From positions 496,001 through 560,000 of the forward strand of contig NBBA01000003.1 in assembly GCA_002794785.1 (NCBI GenBank): a DNA stretch of 64,000 nt, written 5' to 3'. The stretch is from Coniferiporia sulphurascens. Its lineage: Eukaryota; Basidiomycota; Agaricomycetes; Hymenochaetales; Hymenochaetaceae. The position numbers were made by a program, and so were the translations under genes. Shown here piece by piece: positions 22,786 to 35,052 of the stretch. Each line of letters begins with the position of its first letter. Within the stretch, counting starts at the first letter, position 1. Under the pieces are notes generated by a model, which was not told the origin of the DNA, made no database searches, and saw only the letters and a program-made list of their open reading frames with translations.

Positions 22786-25700
22786 TTAGGACGACAGAGG
22801 AGGGAAGACGGAAGGTGCATTCTCGATTAAATACTCAATAGCGAACGATTTGCCTGCCATGTCGGAGAACTCGCGACTAGGGTCACTAGAACGCATAAGA
22901 GTTGCTGAGTGGGATAATCAGTATATTATCGTTCGCGTTTCCATTTTTCAACTTACGTCCAAATATTACTCCAAGATTTCTGGCGGTCATGAGGTTGACA
23001 TCGGCTTTTGATTGTACCCTGTTGAACAGTAAGTTTAATGATGATACCATCTAACATTCTATTGAACAGCATACTTGTGGAGATGTATCATGAGACAGCT
23101 CAGAGTGTGATAGTGTTCGGCAGGTAGCTGCTTAACGAGGTCCTTCAGGGCTTGCCCTTTAACTTGAGGATCTTTAATACCTGGCAATGGAAAGAGGATT
23201 AATTAGAAGGAAAGACACCATAGCGAAATCGTTCGCTCACTTCCGGCCGCAACGAAGGCGTCGTGCATTCCGTGGGTCAAGAGTGGATTCGGGAGCATCC
23301 GGAAATAATTTTTGAGCACCGATGTGACGCTGGATATATCGTTGAAAGCATCGGAATCGCACAAATCGAACGCATCATAATCACCCCGCTCGAAAAGAGA
23401 AGTGATAGCTTTCGATTGACCTGTTCCCCCAGACTTTCGATAAACACCTTCGTAGTCCAGAGCTGTAATTTGCGCATTAAGCCGCTGAAAGGGCAAAATT
23501 TAAAAAAAGAACTCGGCGCACCTAAAGCTTCTACTGCTTCGATGCACTTTTCCACGATAATAGGGACGAACAGCTCAGAAGTCTTCGAATCCTCCCTGAC
23601 CTGCTCGATCAAATCACGTCCAAACATGGAAGGTGCTTTAATCAAATTCCGCATGTAAGAACAGCTTTCTTCACTACTGAGTTTACAGGACGTACGAGGA
23701 GGTCCAGCCGACAGATGATCCTCTGAGGCTCCGTCGTGAGTGCAGAACGTTTGTACTTGTCCAACACATCGAACGTGTACAGCCAGATTGCATGCTGTAA
23801 TAATATAGAAAGTCAGACTGCATACAAGCGTATTTGAATTAAGTAAACCTACCAGAGCAGCGAACTTGAGAACCCCACATCTTTTCGCCGCAAAGATCAC
23901 AACGAGCGAAGCGCAGTATGCTAAGTTGCTGAAAAGCATGTTCGAGACCCTTCTTCACTTTGCCATTGTCAGAAGCAGATGCGATTCCGGTGGATGCGTC
24001 TTTATTCGCTTTGTTGCCAGGCCAACGGCGGAATCGCGGTCTTTGGGCGGAAGGCATCTCGACAGGATCGATCTTCGTCGGTTTAACCCCTCGACTTTCT
24101 GGTTCATCAATTAGAGTAGCGGTTGTGGACGTCGAAGTGGTATTAGCGATCGCAGGCGCCGGCGTCTGACGTGCCTTCCAGGTATCCACAGAGACTGCCT
24201 TCGGTTGCGCAGGGTGTTGGACTGAAGGAAGTGACTTCTCCCGCGAATGTCCTACTTCTAAACGGCGCTCGTACTGAGTATTCAGTTGCGCAAGCTCCTC
24301 ATTGCGAGCATTCAGAACGGCTGTTTCCTCGAGGAAAATGTCCCTGGCCTCCTTCAGCTCGAGAATCTCCCGAACTAATACTTCCCTTTGCTGCGTGAGA
24401 GGAACCAGATCACGCTGATACTGGCGCTTGATGTTATCAAGACGCATCGTCAAAGATCGACTGACCGCTGCAACTGGGATGTCTCCATTTGGAGCCGAAC
24501 TGCTTCCAATGCGATTAGTGTCCGCACAGGGTATAAGAGCGGAAGATAATTACCTCTTCGAAGCCGATAGTTCCTCAACCTCAGCAAGTGTCATATCCCT
24601 CTCCACCTTCAATTTCGACAGATCCTGCTCCAGACCACTCAAGTTGTCGGACAGCTCCTTTGTGAGCTGCTTCTGCACTTCGTGTCTGCGGTCATCCCCC
24701 GATAATGCTGTGATTCTCGCCGCGTGGCCAGAGAGTTCAATCTTCAGGCGCGAAACCTCTGCCTCAGCATTCTGCCTCGCCGATAATTCCTGATTGTACT
24801 CTTCTTGTGCAACAGATAGTCCGTCAAACATCATCTGGCTGGTCCTCTGTATTTATATATACTGAGGTCAAAATGGAGAACCAAGTACACGAGGGAAATT
24901 TGCGTACCTTCATGCCATCAAGCTTGGAAGATATCTCATGCACCTGTTCCCGTCTATGATCTAAACTCGAGATGATGGCTTCGACAAATGCACGATCGAG
25001 TTTGATGTAATCAGCGGATCTCTCGTTGGCGTCAGACAACGCCTCCTTCAACCGTCGCGTCACAAGTTCTGCAGACTCTTGCTTCGATGGGCCAGAGCGC
25101 GGCACAGATATCACCGGAATTTGCGAAGCCGATTCCAGGGCGCTAAGGGTGTTCATCCTCTCGGGGGCACTTATAATTCTTGGAGAGCTGGGTCGTCGAG
25201 ACTCCACGGAGGAACGAGGAGAGCCCGCATCATCCAACACCTTCGCCAACGACTCGCTTTTAGAGCTTCGGTGGGGAGACCTTTTTTTCGAGTCCGGTCG
25301 GGACGGCGTGACAGGCGAAGTCGCACTCAGAGGTGCACTATTGGATCGCTCGCCACTCACGCGCGTGGAGAATAAATCTGGAGGGACCGCTTTCCTGCCC
25401 TTCATCGACCTTTTCCTTTCCGTGCCGTTGCTCAGCGGCTCGCTCGCAGTCATAGTGGCGGTCGGACCAGTGAGTGGTGTAATCGTCGAGGCGACGCTTG
25501 TTGGTGTTTTCACTGTCGCCACATCCTGACTTTTCTCCTCCGGGATGGACGCCGTCCTAATGTCGGACGAAAGACCCGGTATAATGGAAAGTCTCTTTGA
25601 TGGGGACGCCCCACCCAGGCTAACGAGAAGTTCCCGGAAGTCCGTTCCATTCATTGAAAAGCGCATTGGAGGAAGAGCGGGCGCGATGAAGAACCCCGAC

Positions 25701-28153
25701 GTTCGCTCGGTCACAGATGAAAGAGAAGGACCGTCATCGTTTTCTTTATCTTGGAAGAATTCCTCCCCATCCGCCGGTCCTGCCGAAGAAGGTTCTGATG
25801 AAGGTTGAGTTGGACTACGAACGCGCGTCTCAATGATATTACTACCCTTCGCATCTTTTGGCGGAGGTGGCGGCGGGGGGTTTACGGCTTGGCCTTTGCC
25901 GGGCGCATCGTCGTGCACCATATCCATGTAGCTCTTCATGACATCATCAGAGTCGTTGCCAGTATCCGTCTCGGTGTCCGTCCCACTCTCAATGCTCCTT
26001 GGGACATCCGGAGGAACAGGGCTGACAGATCGGCTACGCCTGCCTGCATCGATATCGAAACCAGCATTGCGTGGTGAAAGACGGGCCCCGTGCTCATCGA
26101 TGGACCTTCGCGTATTGAGCAACGGGGACGGCACATGAGGCAGCTTGCCATTGTAAGGTGAACCTGGCAGGCCATTCACTCGAGGGGCCGATGATGACGG
26201 AGCAACCGGTGCTACGGGCGCCTCGACACCACGTAAACTGTCGGTTCTTAGGGGGAATCTTGGCGTGGGGTTGGACGTCGACGCCGTCGGTATTTGTGAC
26301 GACCCCGACGTCCTACGTGGCGATGTCGGAGAGCCCGGATGAACAGGTTGTGGCGAGGGCGAGGGCGAGTAGAATGCCGTGGAGCCAGAGCTATCGTCAT
26401 CAATCCCGATGAAATAATCTCTCAATGGCGAAGCCACCCGCGGCGAGTCCCTGCCACCTGACAGGGTCGTCGGTGACCGAGCGCGGACGTGCGAACCCGA
26501 AGCGGCAGGTGCTGGAGGGCTAGATGGCGATGGAGCATTCGGGGAGCCTGGACGCTGGGCCTGAAGCTGGAACATCTTGGATGCCTCCAGCTGGAGACCA
26601 GGGTTTATTGAGCCGCGTTTATCCCGTTTCTTTGAAACAGTGAGGGCAGCGACACCATTAGGTTTTGGTTGTAAATAGGCAGACAAGGGCCGGGTACCGT
26701 CATCGTAACTTTTCCTCCGATCCTCTTGCTCCAGATCAGCCGGCCACCCAGAATTCGAGCTGCTTTCTGCTCCATGCTCTCGCGGAGTAAGCGAATCAGC
26801 CCGCGCCCGACTTCCAGAGTCAGAGGAGGGAAAGACCAGAGAACTCGGACGGTCGCAGCTAGCCCCATGATCACTAGACGACCCTTCGTGAGAGACAGAA
26901 ACGGAGACGGAGGGTGAAGTTGGTACAGTGCTTGAAGCGTTGTATGTGTATGAAGCGGAGCTCCGTGCGGATTCCACGTCAGAGTTAGCGCTGACGGGTG
27001 GAGGCGAGGCAGAATATGGAGGTGGCGGAGGACCATCGAATGATGGCCCGCCCTCCGCTGTGTTTTCCTGACCACGTGAATTCGCATGCGTCCGTGAATA
27101 TTCCGCCTTGCCTGCGGATGCACTGCTGGGACCAGCCACAGTGACAGATACAGCCGGAGGTGCCGGGGATGCCGACCGGATTTCAGGAACGGGGTGATTA
27201 ATTGGGGTTGGATCGACTGCGTCTCCAGTATCAGAATTAAGGTCGGGCGCTGCGCTTGTCTCATCGGGCCTGGACGAATGGGACAGTCGAGAACCCGAAC
27301 TCGTCTGAGAAGACATAGCCTGAAACTGGCCATCAGTCGACGAGCCTCCCGAAGCGCACTTTGCCCGAGAGGCATCGTCAGGAGTAGACGCCTATAGGAA
27401 CAAAAAAGGGTTTATTTAGCGTCAATAAAGTCGCTTCGACCTAGATTTAATGAACAGATGCTTACTCTGTTGTCATCGTTTTCCTTGCTTCGCGTGCTGC
27501 TATCACCGGCAGACGCCACGCTCCGCCCGCCGGCGCTGCCCAGTGCTGCACGTTCGCGCTGCTTCTGCTTAGCGATATGCCTTCTACTACGCGCCACGCG
27601 TTCGTTGTGGCATTTCATGCAGTAAAACCCTTGGCTCGTCTTGGCGAACACGAGCTCGTCGATGCGGTTCTTGCAGCTCCGACATGTAAAACATTCGGCG
27701 TGGAACGAGTCGTCGCCAGTCATGACCGCCTCGTCCAGGATGGGGAGCTTGCATACCTTGCAGTTGTAGCAATTAGCGCAGACTGGTGAACCATCGGAAA
27801 GGAGCAAAAGATTGGTGTCGGCCTATAGAATAAACAGATAGTTTGAGTTGTCACAAAAGTCATTGATAACGAAACGCAAAATCAGAGGGGTAATGCGCAC
27901 GTTGACTTGATTCCCGCACTTTGCGCACTTGAAGCTAGGGGGTGATAAGTTATGAGTGCGATTATTAGAGGCAGGTCAAGACCACGTACCAATCAACATG
28001 CCATAGTGAATTCCCGAACGCGACAACTACACCGCCCGTCTCACTGCTAACCGAGCGACTGCAACCTGCGCAATTCCGGTCGTCCTCGGCGTGCGCGGGG
28101 GAGCTCACGCTGCACTGGGCCTGTGGCGACGCGCTGGGCATTGTAGCGAGCAT
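22786..28153 (-). CDS. LIM-LIM-C1-RhoGAP protein (Rga-type Rho GTPase activator)
   Basis: Long spliced gene of about 1,500 residues. Two N-terminal LIM zinc fingers: RNCAGCSRSV...WHVDWFKCAKCG, then CYNCKVCKLPI...FHAECFTCRSCKNRI...YCMKCHNERV. A single large exon (about 24.9-27.3 kb) is Ser/Pro-rich and disordered. A coiled coil follows (about 24250-24830), then a C1 zinc finger (FARCDLCGEKMW...CNLAVHVRCVGQVQTFC). The C-terminal RhoGAP domain has the arginine finger in YEGVYRKSGG, plus SVLKNYFRMLPNPLLT and NLMTARNLGVIFGPTL. It ends APSVFPPLSS. Such proteins switch off Rho1/Cdc42-type GTPases at sites of polar growth; C1 and LIM regions target them to membranes or partners. The exact GTPase is not readable from sequence. 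An in-frame stop lies just upstream of the chosen ATG. Confidence 0.9.
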
Positions 28154-29049
28154 TTCGGCCTGGGTAGCGACTGTGCCGAAACTGGTCGCTAGACTGAATT
28201 ACGCGGGGCGTCGACCGTATAATTAGTCCTGCAGGTCGGTCAGGCGCCTGTGGAAGAGGACGAGACGGGGGATAGTTTAGGGGGCGTGGAGAGTGCGGAG
28301 GGAGCACAGGCTGCGAAACTCGAAGAGGGACCGCCACGAAAGCAGTCGGGTTGTGATGATGCGTGGACGCGCTATTTGTGTGTGGAAAGTTGACTGCGGT
28401 AGTAGTTACGACCAAGTCGGTTACGCAGAGCCGATAGTTGTACACGAAGGGTCCGCGCAAGAAAAACGCGTCAATAAAATGGTCGTTATAATCGTAAGAG
28501 GGGAGGTGGCAAGTAGGAGGAGGAGGGGGTGATGGGAAGGGGTTTAAAGAGAGAGAAAAGGGAACAGGAACAGCAATTACAGAGAATATTACGACAAGTG
28601 ATCTCGTGCGAAAAAACGGACGAGCGCTGGATCCCGAGCAGATGAGCCGGACCCGGGTCACGACGATGGCGTCTCGGTCTGGGTTGCTGCTTAATCTTGA
28701 CCTATTAATTATGTTTTAATAGAAACGAACGACAGGGGGGGCAGACCCGGATAGATATGTTTTGGGAGGAGTGGAAAGGGGAGAAAGCTGCTGGCATATG
28801 TCGACTCGGATGGTCCCCCTGAGCTTGAGCTTGCCGCGCCGATAACTGATCATCACGTTCTGACTAAGCGCAGTCTCTCCCATGGCGGCCGCGTCCCTCG
28901 GTTATGTAACACCATCCACCACGCGTCCCACGCCCCTCAGCCGCCGGCTAGTGCTCACATAATCGGCCCAGGAACAAGATAGATCTACAATAAGCTACAG
29001 CAGAAGCCACCGTGACAGTGACGCGTTCCTTGGCGATCTACTTACTGCA
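28154..29049. other. Intergenic region upstream of the RhoGAP gene
   Basis: 896 bp. An open frame reads through much of the RhoGAP leader in another frame but has low complexity and no homologous features, so it is taken as 5' UTR and promoter. The left part lies downstream of the aspartic protease stop. Confidence 0.4.
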
Positions 29050-31037
29050 TTACGCATTGTTGATGCTGGGCGCAAACCCTACGCGCGCCCCGTTCGAGTA
29101 GTCGTACACCGTGTACCCTGGATGAAAAATTAATCACCGTCCTCCTCCATCAACAACCCACAACAGTGCAACTTACAGGACTTTAGCAACTCATCCCCTA
29201 CACACGTCGTCGCCATCGTCACCGCGCCCTTCAGCACCCGTTATCTGCGCGTGATGGCAAAACCCGCTCACCGATGATGGCCAGGTCTTCTGGAAACCCG
29301 TCGCCCAGTGACACGATCCCGCCAACGCAATCCCTGCACGTGAACTTGAATTAGCGTCCGCCGCTATATAGACCTCGTAAAACATACGTAGAGTCTGCGT
29401 CAACTCTCCCCAGGTTGAAATCACGCATGTCAAGACCGAATTCATTTCCCCCGAAAATGAATCCAACGTCGAGCTTTAAAGTGCAAGGATACGTGAAAAA
29501 CCCTTTTGAACACCACGTCTTTCCTTATTAGCTTTCATATTGCCCCTAGCCGATAGAAGACCCACCGGAACCGAATTGGTCCGCCTGCATCGCCCCAGGA
29601 ATCTAGAACGCGTCGGTTCGTGTCAAAAGCCGATAAGTTCAAGTTGACACACCTTTTCGTAAAAATCTTGTGCAACTTGGTCTGGCACATATATTAACGT
29701 GGTTCCCGTATCAATGGCCTGTGCGTGCATCCGCAACGTGAGCCATCCTCAACTTAAGCAATTCACTCGCAAAAACGTCTTCAGACTCACCGCTACAACG
29801 CCTGGACATTTAATTGAGACATTAGCTACCCTAACGCCCTCCATTTCGACACTCCAATATGTTTTCGACTTGACAGGCACCCATGCCACAGGGCCCTTCG
29901 TTTTGCTGACGTCGTAACAACCAAAACACACCTACAGTACGTACCAACAAGACTCCCGTTAGAATAGAAGTAACTACCTCATATTGCAGGCAGAAACACA
30001 CCTCAGAACCTGTTTTTTGCTCCCTTGCCATGTGTACGGAGAAAAAGGGCACATTAACTTGCCCATTTGTCATAAGGTTTTCGAAGACAGTCGGTTCGCC
30101 GGAGGCTGCAATAGTGCTAAATGCAAGGCCTAAGATCCCGCTGTCGGGATACCCGTCGAAATCGTGCGACTCTGAGGTCGCGAGGCCGATCGTCTGGTTC
30201 ACACATGTGAGGCCAGCCAGTGATACGACGTCTAATCCCAGAGGCCCAGAGACTTCTCCAGTGCCCTATGAACATGAGAAATGCAGCGATCATTCTGGCC
30301 GTCTGTTTCGTAAAGAGAGAGCAATGGTTAAACGCACATAGGTAATAGAGTAGTCTTCATTTTTATACTTGAATGTTTTGCTTTTGGATGCGTCAAACTG
30401 GATACTGGAACAGTCCGGGCAGTTTGAAGTGACCCAGAGATCGGCAGATCCAGTATCTATATCGACACGCATCGTCTGCGAGGGCGTGCCAATGTCAACG
30501 GGTCCGTAGTAGAGGACATCCAGTCCACCGGACATGAAATCACTTATGGGTAGCTCCGAAAGTGGTACAGCGGGATGCGCAGCAGGGAAACTAGAGTTCT
30601 CAGAGGCAGAGTTTCTGGAGTTATTCGAGCTCAAGAGAGCGGATACTGTGCTCGGGTCTTCAAACTGTGGAAAGCCATTGACAAGAGGGATGACCAACTC
30701 TGGGGCGAGATCAAGACCTTCAAAGAACTTCGGCGCTTTCGCATACTTTGCCAAAACATTTTTAAGTTCTCGTTGCTAAATGTCGAATCGGAGTCCAAAT
30801 TCAGAAAGTTGACAGCATGAGTCGTGTAGTAAAGTCGCAGCGTACCGCGTAGTGAGGATTGAAAATAGAGACGTTTGCGGTAGTAGGTCCTTGGACAGGA
30901 CCAACTGAAGGTCTTTGTACAGCGGACTCACGAAGAGTAAATAAGTGCATTCCAACTCGATAATGGCTTGCAAGGTTCGTAGATACAGGAGATAGAAGAA
31001 AAGAGAATGTAAGGACCAATGTTGCGTAGTAGTTCAT
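29050..31037 (-). CDS. Secreted pepsin-like aspartic protease (family A1)
   Basis: Spliced gene with about eight introns. It begins with a signal peptide (MNYYATLVLTFSFLLSPVST) and a propeptide ending in a helical RELKNVLAKYAKAP segment. The mature enzyme shows YYGPVDIGTPSQTMRVDIDTGSADLWVT (two parts), with the first catalytic Asp in DTGS. It continues with GYPDSGILGLAFST and the second catalytic Asp in AIDTGTTLIYVP. Toward the end it has GDGFPEDLAIIGDELLKSW and YDYSNGARVGFAPS, the usual A1 C-terminus. These enzymes digest protein in acid extracellular or vacuolar space; the signal peptide favours secretion. A decayed relative lies 3 kb away on the same strand. Final splice sites near 29120-29180 and 29190-29270 restore the frame exactly. 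Confidence 0.88.
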
Positions 31038-33049
31038 GATTTAAGACTTTGTGTCTGGGGTGGGATGGACGTGGGAAGACACAACTTAAGAATGGCATGG
31101 CTGGATATACCAGCAGTTATATCCAACGATATATGCATGAGGCTAACGGCAGGTTGCCAGCCTTCGGGACGTAGACAGCGGGACAGTGAAGTATTTAACC
31201 GTGACCGTTGAGATAAGCACAGTGAACCGCCGCCGGCGACGAGCACAGAAATGTGGCTGACGCGAACTCGTCACCAATCACATGATCTGCGTCACAGTAG
31301 CAGGGCTGAGGTTGAAAATCAGTTCGAATTTTTTAACCCTACTTTTCTTCTCTCATCTCGGTGTCCCTTTTCCGGGTCTTCTCTTCAATAATAACCGTCG
31401 CAGAAGCAAATGGATGAGACTTTGCCTGCATGCGTTCTCAAATCGATCCGGGTTGCTCTAAGAAATTAACCGCACCCAGCCATTGGCAACCTCCGAGTCT
31501 GCAAGCCCAGGCAAGTTCAAGTTGATACATACACCGCTGATACACCATCGGGAAGTCGTTACACCATCGGGTGGACATTAATTCCGACATTTAAAAAGAA
31601 TGCAGTACAGGTACTTCCGTTTCCGCAAGCACCATCATATATCTCATGTAACCGGAATGGCTCCGTAGCTATGACAACGACTTGACGTGTTGCAACTGCA
31701 ACGTCCACATGTGCGTACTACTGACGGTTATTAGGGCCGCGCCGACGGCGGCGAGGCCGCAGCATGGTCTCCAAGAACATGTGCCGCTGAATCCTTCCCG
31801 CGAGGAATTCGCCGCGCAGTTCGAGACATGCGAAGTTGAGCCATCTGGGTTACTCGACCACTTGATTTCTTTGCGGAGGAAGGCGGCAGAAAATTCAAGC
31901 GGCACTTCTGATAAGGTCAACAAAGTACGAGGATAAAATCCTTGCGTCCCTATTCCCAGATCAGGTAGCTTCGCAATACTTGGAGTTATTTTTGTCACCT
32001 TTATATTGACAGTAAAGTCGGCGTCAATGGATGCCGTGCAACGCCGATATAATGAACATTGTACCGGTTGTCAGACCGTCCCTGCCTGGGTAACTCTAGC
32101 AGCCCTCAACGGCAGCGGCGCGTGTTCCGTCATTACGCGATCGGCGAACGATGGAATCTCCAGGCATTATTGGAGACGCATCAGCCCCCCTAGAACGTGC
32201 CTGCAGCATATTGCAATATTGGCACAGGGCTGCGCAACTGCGCGACGTTTTGCTATGTGTGAAGCACTTTTGGCGCCCACAGCACATGTCTATAACCCAT
32301 CAGCCCATCTACCATCTATCGGTAGCGATCGGTCTTTGCGCGCAGGAAATGATTGCTGGCTACGCGAATTGAAATTTCACTAAGATTTAGTTCGGCGCTG
32401 CCAGGGCGTTCCGCTGGTACCCCGGCACAACCAACGGCGCTCTCCTGGGCCCATATATACGGCATTTTGAACTGAGTCAAACGACGCGTATAAATACTTA
32501 TCGCGATACTGTACAGAGAACGTGATGATTGAAATATGATGCGTTGCGCGCCTATAGTACATCACAATGATCGCTTTGCTACTACATACCGTGATCATCA
32601 CTCGGCACTTACATTTCATTGCATTAACTTGGTAGACGTGCCCATGTACTTTGCACACATGCATATATCGGATACGGCCATAGATGAGCTAAAGGTCTAG
32701 GCAGCAAATTCTCGGGCTCATGGTGAATACGTGTAAATCGCGCAGGCTTTGGGATACGACTCCGACATTGAAACTGTCGCCGAGCGACCCTGATGCTTTT
32801 GCTTAACGCATTAATAAAAGACCAGCCGGACCAAAGTTTCTCCTTTGCATGGACGCTAACAGTCCGACTCACCCAACTGGCTATTAGAAGGAGTCCTCGT
32901 GAACATGAGATCACATACTTTGTGCGACATCCCCCTGGAGGCTCGTATGTTTCTTTGGTTCGATGGCAGAAGGTCGCAGTTTCTTTCGTATAATCGACAA
33001 AGCCTTCAACATATTTTACTATAGCTTGTAGCACTGCGGCTTCTTTTTC
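31038..33049. other. Gene-poor region upstream of the aspartic protease
   Basis: About 2 kb. The first 300 bp is the protease promoter; part of it is similar to a segment at about 34470-34745. A short coding-like stretch is listed separately (31770-32007). The remainder shows only short frames full of stops. Confidence 0.4.
31770..32007 (+). pseudogene. Short coding-like fragment of unknown identity, frameshifted
   Basis: Reading from about 31770 gives a protein-like stretch (NPSREEFAAQFETCEVEPSG, then DHLISLRRKAAENSSGTSD). The frame breaks at about 31925, and a +1 shift continues KYEDKILASLFPDQVASQYL to a stop at 32007. Both halves look like soluble helical protein. I do not recognise the family. 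It may be an exon with a missed intron, or a broken gene fragment. There is no clear start codon or promoter. Confidence 0.3.
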
Positions 33050-34745
33050 AATAACCACCTGTCAGCTTTGCGCCAGTGACGGCCCGTCCTCAAACGTTAC
33101 TGTTGGGCGATGTGAGTCGTCTCGGTCATGTCGTCGAAATCTCCCTATCATTTCCAGTCGTAGATAATTAATTAAAAGACAATCTTCAGAACGTTTGCGG
33201 TCTTGAGCCTCCTCAAGATTCATGTTTGCGTCAAAAAGGATTGCCGACGCGGGCGCTATCTCCGAAGTCAAGGCATATACTCTTCGTCGAAGCATGTCAT
33301 TTCCTAACGTAAGGCCAGGGGCGAGGCACTTCACCCTCCTAGTCTATTCAATGTGCTTCTCAGCATTATCGCCATTCTTCAACATAAGCCCTTCATTAAG
33401 TCTGTCCGGCGAGGCTCCATACAGTCAAAACGCAAATAAATTGATAATTGTAATCATGAGAATCCATCTGCTCGAGTGTCACGTTTAGAGTCGCAGAGTA
33501 ACGTATTGGATAGGTTGTCATCGTTGGTAAGAATGTGCAAGTGGACCCTGTCGTACCCCAGGCAGTCGCATAACACTGAGCGAGCAGGACAAGTGACGAT
33601 GTTACCGACATATATTTGACTGGATCCCCGTCGAGTTCGATGACAGTATCAATTATCTGCTCTTTGTTAGTTAATATTCGTCTTTCTGTGATTGTCGTTA
33701 GCCACCGTTACACGGAGTTCATATTGGGGCCTTCAGGTGGAAGTGTAGGAAGGGGTGCAAGGAATTTTTAGTTTGTGATCGACCTGGGTATGAGATAGTA
33801 ACTTACACGCTAAAAGGAAATTACCGCGATGCCTCCGAGATTAATGTCGCGTATTGTGTTATCGACTCCCGCATCGCCAACAAAATCAAGACCAGGATGC
33901 ATATCCTTTCCCCTAAGGTCATTTCGGAAATATATATCGGCACCAGATGGACGATCTCTGCTTCTCGTGGACAAAATGATCGGGTACAACGTGGCAAGTT
34001 TACTTAGGAATGCGAGTATGGCACCATTCTTGACGGCTTTATTGTAGCAGCAGTACGATTTAATTCGATACTTTTAATTGGGGGGCGAAGGCCTCCAGTT
34101 ATCCGGTTAGGGGCTCTCAAAAAGCTAGATTAGTCATCAGTAGCTCGATGCTGTGCGGCCCCCCCCCGTGAGAACCTACCTGTCCCTTGCTCAACTAGGA
34201 TTAAGCTGGCGTAATAATGCTTCGCCTCTCCACTCTATGTGGGCTCCCCACATACTTCAACATATTTTTCATCCTCCAAGCCCGTATGTTCCGATACCAT
34301 GCCAGTTGGACCGTAGCTTGAAAGTCAGTGAGAGAGGCGTACAACAGACTCGCATACAGTAAGGCGTTGTATTCCGGCATGATAGTGGAATGCAAGGTCC
34401 ACAGATATGGGTGATGTAGGGCAAGTTACTATAAAAACCGACGTCGCGTAGGTTCATGCAGCCTGAGGGCTTAAAGCTTTGGCCCAGTCCGGCGTATATT
34501 CTGCCGTGGAATACATGGGAAAACACAACCTTAGATTGGCCCGATTGGACATGTCAAATGACATTTCTGGAGCGGCCTTCGGGAGTCAGGATGCAAGAGG
34601 ACCAGTAAAGTGTGCACAAAGAAAAGCACATAGCAGAGCATCGAAAATGCGATTCAAGATAGTGAATTTGTCACATATCACATGATTGAGATCACGCAGA
34701 GCGGGAGAAGGATTCAATTCGAATTTTGAGTTCAAACTTCAAGTT
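33050..34745 (-). pseudogene. Decayed duplicate of the aspartic protease gene
   Basis: On the minus strand, the stretch 34745 to about 34300 aligns by eye with the promoter and first exon of the intact protease at 29050-31037. Shared pieces include the TTCATG-type start context, an ACCTTGCA...GGAAT stretch in exon 1, and a GTCACATATCACATGAT-like promoter segment. Further in, about 33820-33900 reads GLDFVG...TIRDINLGGIAV, which lines up with GLDVLYYG...TMRVDIDTGSADLWV, but the catalytic DTGS has become NLGG. Stops and shifts break the frame throughout, so it cannot encode a working enzyme. The region between 33050 and 33800 is less certain. The extent given is approximate. Confidence 0.5.
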
Positions 34746-34950
34746 CTGACCTTTCGTCCGTCGGATTTCAAGATCCATCCCCTCCGTTTATTCTAAAACA
34801 TATAACTGAGCGTCTAACAAGACACTCGTGTCTGAAGAACACCCAAATAGGCACGACGTGCTTTGAAAGCTTTGAAATAATGAGCGTCTGGAAGGCAGAG
34901 ACATCTTGCCATCTAAGCCATCTAATTAACTAGTTGCATCATAGGTATAA

Positions 34951-35043
34951 GGCGCTGTGACGGAGTGGTTAACGTGACAGATTCGAACTGAATGAATTAT
35001 CTGTTCCTCTATGAGGGCGCAGGTTCAAATCCTGCCGGCGTCG
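34951..35043 (+). tRNA. tRNA-Ser (anticodon CGA) with an 11-nt intron
   Basis: The sequence folds as a type II tRNA. The acceptor stem GGCGCTG pairs with CGGCGTC (two wobble pairs) and the discriminator is G, as in serine tRNAs. The D arm contains GAGTGGTTAA. The anticodon stem is ACAGA/TCTGT with anticodon CGA at 34984-34986. The intron CTGAATGAATT lies at 34988-34998, one base after the anticodon, the canonical eukaryotic site. The variable arm is CCTC-TAT-GAGG, and the T arm GCAGGTTCAAATCCTGC carries the internal B box. It decodes UCG serine codons. A TTTT run six bases downstream fits RNA polymerase III termination. Confidence 0.9.
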
Positions 35044-35048
35044 AAAAA

Positions 35049-35052
35049 TTTT
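35049..35052 (+). terminator. RNA polymerase III terminator of tRNA-Ser
   Basis: TTTT starting five bases after the tRNA 3' end; the standard pol III stop signal. Confidence 0.5.

Noticed and set aside
28047..28661. Long open frame overlapping the start of the RhoGAP gene on the minus strand
   Set aside because: It is low-complexity Pro/His/Arg sequence in another frame, with no family motifs. It is best read as leader and promoter.
32624..33058. 144-codon open frame on the minus strand
   Set aside because: Unusual composition, no recognisable motif, no clear promoter or splice continuity. It may be part of the eroded protease region but could not be aligned.
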